In this document: positions 61,510-64,000 of the stretch, piece after piece
How positions within the stretch are numbered: position 1 is the stretch's first letter
Layout: every line of letters starts with the position of its first letter
DNA from: Bradyrhizobium sp. S69
GTDB taxonomy: Bacteria > Pseudomonadota > Alphaproteobacteria > Rhizobiales > Xanthobacteraceae
Assembly: GCF_009766005.1 (NCBI RefSeq)
Contig: NZ_LMUK01000046.1
Span: 1 to 64,000, forward strand
Direction of reading: 5' to 3'
Length of the DNA stretch: 64,000 bases
The notes under the pieces: generated by a model
Told to the model about the DNA's origin: nothing
The model's database searches: none
What the model saw: the letters and a program-made list of their open reading frames with translations, nothing else
Made by a program: the position numbers and the translations under genes

Positions 61510-61522
61510 GGAAGAGTACCAC

Positions 61523-62050
61523 ATGAACGTGATTGGCCTCTCGGGATGGAGCGGCGCCGGCAAGACCACCTTGCTGACGCGGGTGATCCCTCTTCTGTTG
61601 GCCAAGGGGTTGCGCGTCTCCGTCATCAAGCATGCCCATCACGATTTCGATGTCGACGTGCCCGGCAAGGATTCCTGGGTGCACCGGCAATCCGGCGCGA
61701 CCGAGGTGCTGGTGGCCTCGTCCCGCCGCTGGGCCCTGATGCATGAATTGCGCGATGCCGCCGAGCCGCGATTGCCGGAGCTCTTGAGCCGGATGTCGCC
61801 GGTCGATCTCGTCGTCATCGAAGGTTTCAAGCGCGAGCCGCACGCCAAGATCGAAGTGCATCGCATCGCCAACCACAAGCCGCTGTTGTTTCCCGACGAT
61901 CCCGACGTCGTCGGCATCGCCACCGACGCCGTGGTTGCAACCACGCTGCCAATGGTCCATCTCGATGATGTCGAGGCCATCGCAGCCTTGATGCAGCGCG
62001 CCGCGATCCCGGTCGAACAGGTGCTGGCGCGAAGCCCGAGCGAGGGATAA
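61523..62050 (+). CDS. mobB: Molybdopterin-guanine dinucleotide biosynthesis adapter MobB
   Basis: The 175-residue GTP-binding protein has a P-loop VIGLSGWSGAGKTTLLTRVI, then VSVIKHAHHDFDVDVPGKDS with the MobB His-rich motif, SGATEVLVASSRRWALMHEL, and DLVVIEGFKREPHAKIEVHR (Walker B region). It assists MobA in cofactor synthesis. The ATG at 61523 lies just downstream of a palindrome. It is followed 9 bp later by the TusA-like gene. Confidence 0.94.
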   Translation: MNVIGLSGWSGAGKTTLLTRVIPLLLAKGLRVSVIKHAHHDFDVDVPGKDSWVHRQSGATEVLVASSRRWALMHELRDAAEPRLPELLSRMSPVDLVVIEGFKREPHAKIEVHRIANHKPLLFPDDPDVVGIATDAVVATTLPMVHLDDVEAIAALMQRAAIPVEQVLARSPSEG

Positions 62051-62059
62051 AAAGGCACG

Positions 62060-62308
62060 ATGGCGATCACGAAACTGGACTTGAAGGGCCTCAAATGCCC
62101 GTTGCCGGCGCTGAAGACGCGCAAGGCGCTGAAGACGGTGCCGCCGGGGGATTTCCTGGAAGTGCACTGCACCGATCCGCTGTCGGTGATCGATATCCCG
62201 AACCTGATCCGGGAAACCGGCGACAAAGTCGAGATCACCGAGCGCGCCGAGGGCCGGATCGTGTTCATGATCGAGAAAATCAATCGGGCGATGCCGTCCG
62301 CCAATTAA
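62060..62308 (+). CDS. TusA-family sulfur-carrier protein
   Basis: The 82-residue protein has the TusA/SirA fold with KLDLKGLKCPLPALKTRKAL, where Cys13 in the CPxP motif carries persulfide sulfur, and the C-terminal KVEITERAEGRIVFMIEK strand. TusA proteins relay sulfur to tRNA thiolation or to molybdenum cofactor enzymes; lying 9 bp after mobB it is plausibly tied to the latter. Confidence 0.93.
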   Translation: MAITKLDLKGLKCPLPALKTRKALKTVPPGDFLEVHCTDPLSVIDIPNLIRETGDKVEITERAEGRIVFMIEKINRAMPSAN

Positions 62309-62696
62309 TCTTAGCTAGTGATATCGACCTTTTTCCTATCGACACCCGCCTCGGCTTCTGTCCCAATTGGGGTTCTCCGTGGGGACTCGGAGGTGGGTCG
62401 TGTTGGTGGCAGGGCTTGTTGGTAACAGGCTTGTTGGTAGCAGGCTTGCGCGTTTGGGGCGGGTGAATTTCCTGATTTAGGCCGGAACTGATGGTGGCAT
62501 ATCCTGCCGCATCAGAGGTTGGAATTGTCGGATGTGCTTGGTGGTCCCGGCGCATCCTTGGATTGTGCGGAGCAGCAATGCACGATCTTACTGCCCGTGA
62601 TAGGCTTTGGCGGGGTTTTAGACGGGCGGATCGGTGGCGAACGGGATCGGTGGCGGCAGACACGCCCGAAAAGGGCGGCTGTTAAGGGAGGATTGA
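62309..62696. other. Spacer before MFS gene with a short tandem repeat
   Basis: The spacer has no gene-like frame. It contains a short tandem array at 62400-62445: a 16-bp unit, then TTGTTGGTAACAGGC (62416-62430) and TTGTTGGTAGCAGGC (62431-62445). The GGGAGG at 62686-62691 is the ribosome site of the next gene. Confidence 0.65.
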
Positions 62697-64000
62697 ATGA
62701 CGACAATCAGCAGTGCCGGAAGCATGTCCGGCGCAGGCGCAGGGCTCCTCGACAGGGAACGGACGGTTGCGAGCGCCGGCTTCAATCGATGGATGGTGCC
62801 GCCCGCGGCGCTCTGCATCCATTTGTGCATCGGCATGGCCTACGGCTTTTCGGTGTTCTGGCTGCCGCTGTCGCGCGCGCTGGGATTGACGGCGCCCAAG
62901 GCATGCCCCGACATGTCGCTGCTGCAGGAGCTGTTCACCACGAGCTGCGACTGGAAAGTCGCCAGCATGGGCTGGATGTTCACGCTGTTCTTTGTCGCGC
63001 TCGGCGTATCGGCGGCGATCTGGGGCGGCTGGCTGGAGCGGGTCGGACCACGCAAGGCCGGCTTCGTCGCCGCGTTGTGCTGGGGCGGCGGCCTGTTGAT
63101 CGGCGCCTTCGGGATTTATGTCCATCAGCTCTGGATCATGTGGCTCGGCGCCGGCGTCATCGGCGGTATCGGCCTCGGCCTCGGCTACATCTCTCCGGTG
63201 TCGACCCTGATCAAATGGTTTCCGGATCATCGCGGCATGGCGACCGGCATGGCGATCATGGGTTTCGGCGGCGGCGCGATGATTGGCGCGCCGCTGGCCA
63301 ACATCCTGATCACCCATTTCAAGACACCCACATCGGTCGGCGTGTGGGAAACCTTCGTCGTGATGGGCTTGATCTACTTCGTGTTCATGACCATCGGCGC
63401 GTTCTCCTATCGCATCACCCCGCCGAACTGGAAGCCGGAAGGCTGGACCCCGCCGGCCAAATCCAATGCGATGATCTCCAAGGCCAATGTCCATCTCGAC
63501 GACGCCCACAAGACCCCGCAGTTCTGGCTGATCTGGTGGGTGCTCACGCTGAACGTGTCGGCCGGGATCGGCGTGATCGGCATGGCCTCGCCGATGTTGC
63601 AGGAAATCTTCGGCGGCAAGCTGATCGGATTTCCGGATGTCGGCTTCAACGCGTTGAGCCTCGAGCAGAAGGCGACCATCGCGGCGATCGCAGCCGGCTT
63701 TACCGGCTTGCTCTCGCTGTTCAACATCGGCGGCCGCTTCTTCTGGGCCTCGCTGTCCGACTATATCGGCCGCAAGGGGACCTACTATTGCTTCTTCCTG
63801 CTCGGGATCGCGCTCTATGCGCTGGCGCCGACTTTCGCGGCGATGGGCTCGAAGGCTCTGTTCGTGCTTGGCTTCGGCATCATCCTGTCGATGTACGGCG
63901 GCGGCTTTGCGACGGTGCCGGCCTATCTCGCCGACATGTTCGGGACCCAGTTCGTCGGCGCCATTCACGGGCGCTTGCTGACGGCGTGGTCGACCGCGGG
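62697..64000 (+). CDS. OFA-type MFS transporter (oxalate/formate antiporter family), 3' end beyond window
   Basis: The frame is open from the ATG at 62697 to the window edge (434 complete codons), so the C terminus is missing. It encodes MTTISSAGSMSGAGAGLLDR, then spans starting AALCIHLCIGMAYGFSVFWL. MFS loop WLERVGPRKAGF, GYISPVSTLIKWFPDHRGMA and TGMAIMGFGGGAMIGAPLA are strong marks of the OFA family, as is WASLSDYIGRKGTYY in loop 8-9. It probably exchanges small mono- or dicarboxylates across the inner membrane. Confidence 0.92.
   Translation, partial: MTTISSAGSMSGAGAGLLDRERTVASAGFNRWMVPPAALCIHLCIGMAYGFSVFWLPLSRALGLTAPKACPDMSLLQELFTTSCDWKVASMGWMFTLFFVALGVSAAIWGGWLERVGPRKAGFVAALCWGGGLLIGAFGIYVHQLWIMWLGAGVIGGIGLGLGYISPVSTLIKWFPDHRGMATGMAIMGFGGGAMIGAPLANILITHFKTPTSVGVWETFVVMGLIYFVFMTIGAFSYRITPPNWKPEGWTPPAKSNAMISKANVHLDDAHKTPQFWLIWWVLTLNVSAGIGVIGMASPMLQEIFGGKLIGFPDVGFNALSLEQKATIAAIAAGFTGLLSLFNIGGRFFWASLSDYIGRKGTYYCFFLLGIALYALAPTFAAMGSKALFVLGFGIILSMYGGGFATVPAYLADMFGTQFVGAIHGRLLTAWSTA

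Noticed and set aside
1-64000. CRISPR array, prophage or insertion sequence
   Set aside because: No regular repeat-spacer array, no integrase, transposase or phage structural genes were seen; the repeats present are palindromic and dispersed.

Overview
The window looks like a chromosomal segment of a Bradyrhizobium-type alphaproteobacterium. The evidence is high GC, CtrA divergent from FliI/FliJ, a CysD/CysN-APS-kinase fusion of the NodPQ type, a membrane PQQ glucose dehydrogenase with an OprB porin, many orphan solute-binding proteins, and numerous dispersed intergenic palindromes. This placement is inferred from gene content, not from a database search. I see no prophage, insertion sequence or CRISPR array.

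Layout. 1-2.8 kb: repeats, then a four-gene minus-strand cluster (glutathionylspermidine-synthase-like ATP-grasp, small Gly/His protein, YgiB/DUF1190-like protein, DUF350 membrane protein). 2.9-5.9 kb: ctrA divergent from fliI-fliJ. 6.0-9.3 kb: a PLP aminotransferase flanked by an exact 21-bp direct repeat, an ECF sigma/anti-sigma pair and a small membrane protein. 9.8-13.7 kb: a large membrane protein of unknown function abutting flhA. 14.4-20.7 kb: six co-directional genes encoding formylglycine-generating enzyme, arylsulfatase, secreted HAD phosphatase, DUF3302, HlyD-like protein and an ionotropic-glutamate-receptor-like channel, with an outer-membrane beta-barrel gene divergent from it. 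22.4-32.6 kb: aldo/keto reductase, GST, MFS, DUF4864, a caspase-like/Sel1 protein, a monooxygenase, a cupin regulator divergent from an omega-aminotransferase, D-amino-acid dehydrogenase and a GNAT. 32.6-42 kb: gamma-glutamyltransferase, dCMP deaminase, zinc ribbon, DUF417, TetR/GST with paired operators, CysNC/CysD, MarR/nitroreductase with a palindromic operator. 42-45 kb: an AT-richer membrane protein gene with a probable 5' frameshift, next to a CAT-anticodon tRNA. 45-48 kb: three orphan solute-binding proteins. 49-50 kb: a small-membrane-protein operon, including a 52-residue protein. 51-55 kb: OprB porin and gcd. 56.5-64 kb: a sugar-nucleotide epimerase-like gene, a CREST-type membrane hydrolase with two operator-like dyads, a secreted small protein, a LivJ-type protein, mobA/mobB, a TusA-like protein and the 5' part of an OFA-type MFS transporter that runs off the right edge.

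The two most striking signals are these. First, a dispersed intergenic repeat has a core of exactly 111 bp in three complete copies (14014-14124, 48550-48660, 55823-55933), with a fourth cut by the left edge. The core has perfect 11-bp terminal inverted arms enclosing two hairpins, and at least one stem position covaries between copies. Second, the six-gene sulfatase/FGE/HAD/DUF3302/HlyD/receptor-channel cluster looks like one envelope module; its channel has lost the GYG potassium filter. All functions are assigned from motifs and remembered families; no alignment or search was run.
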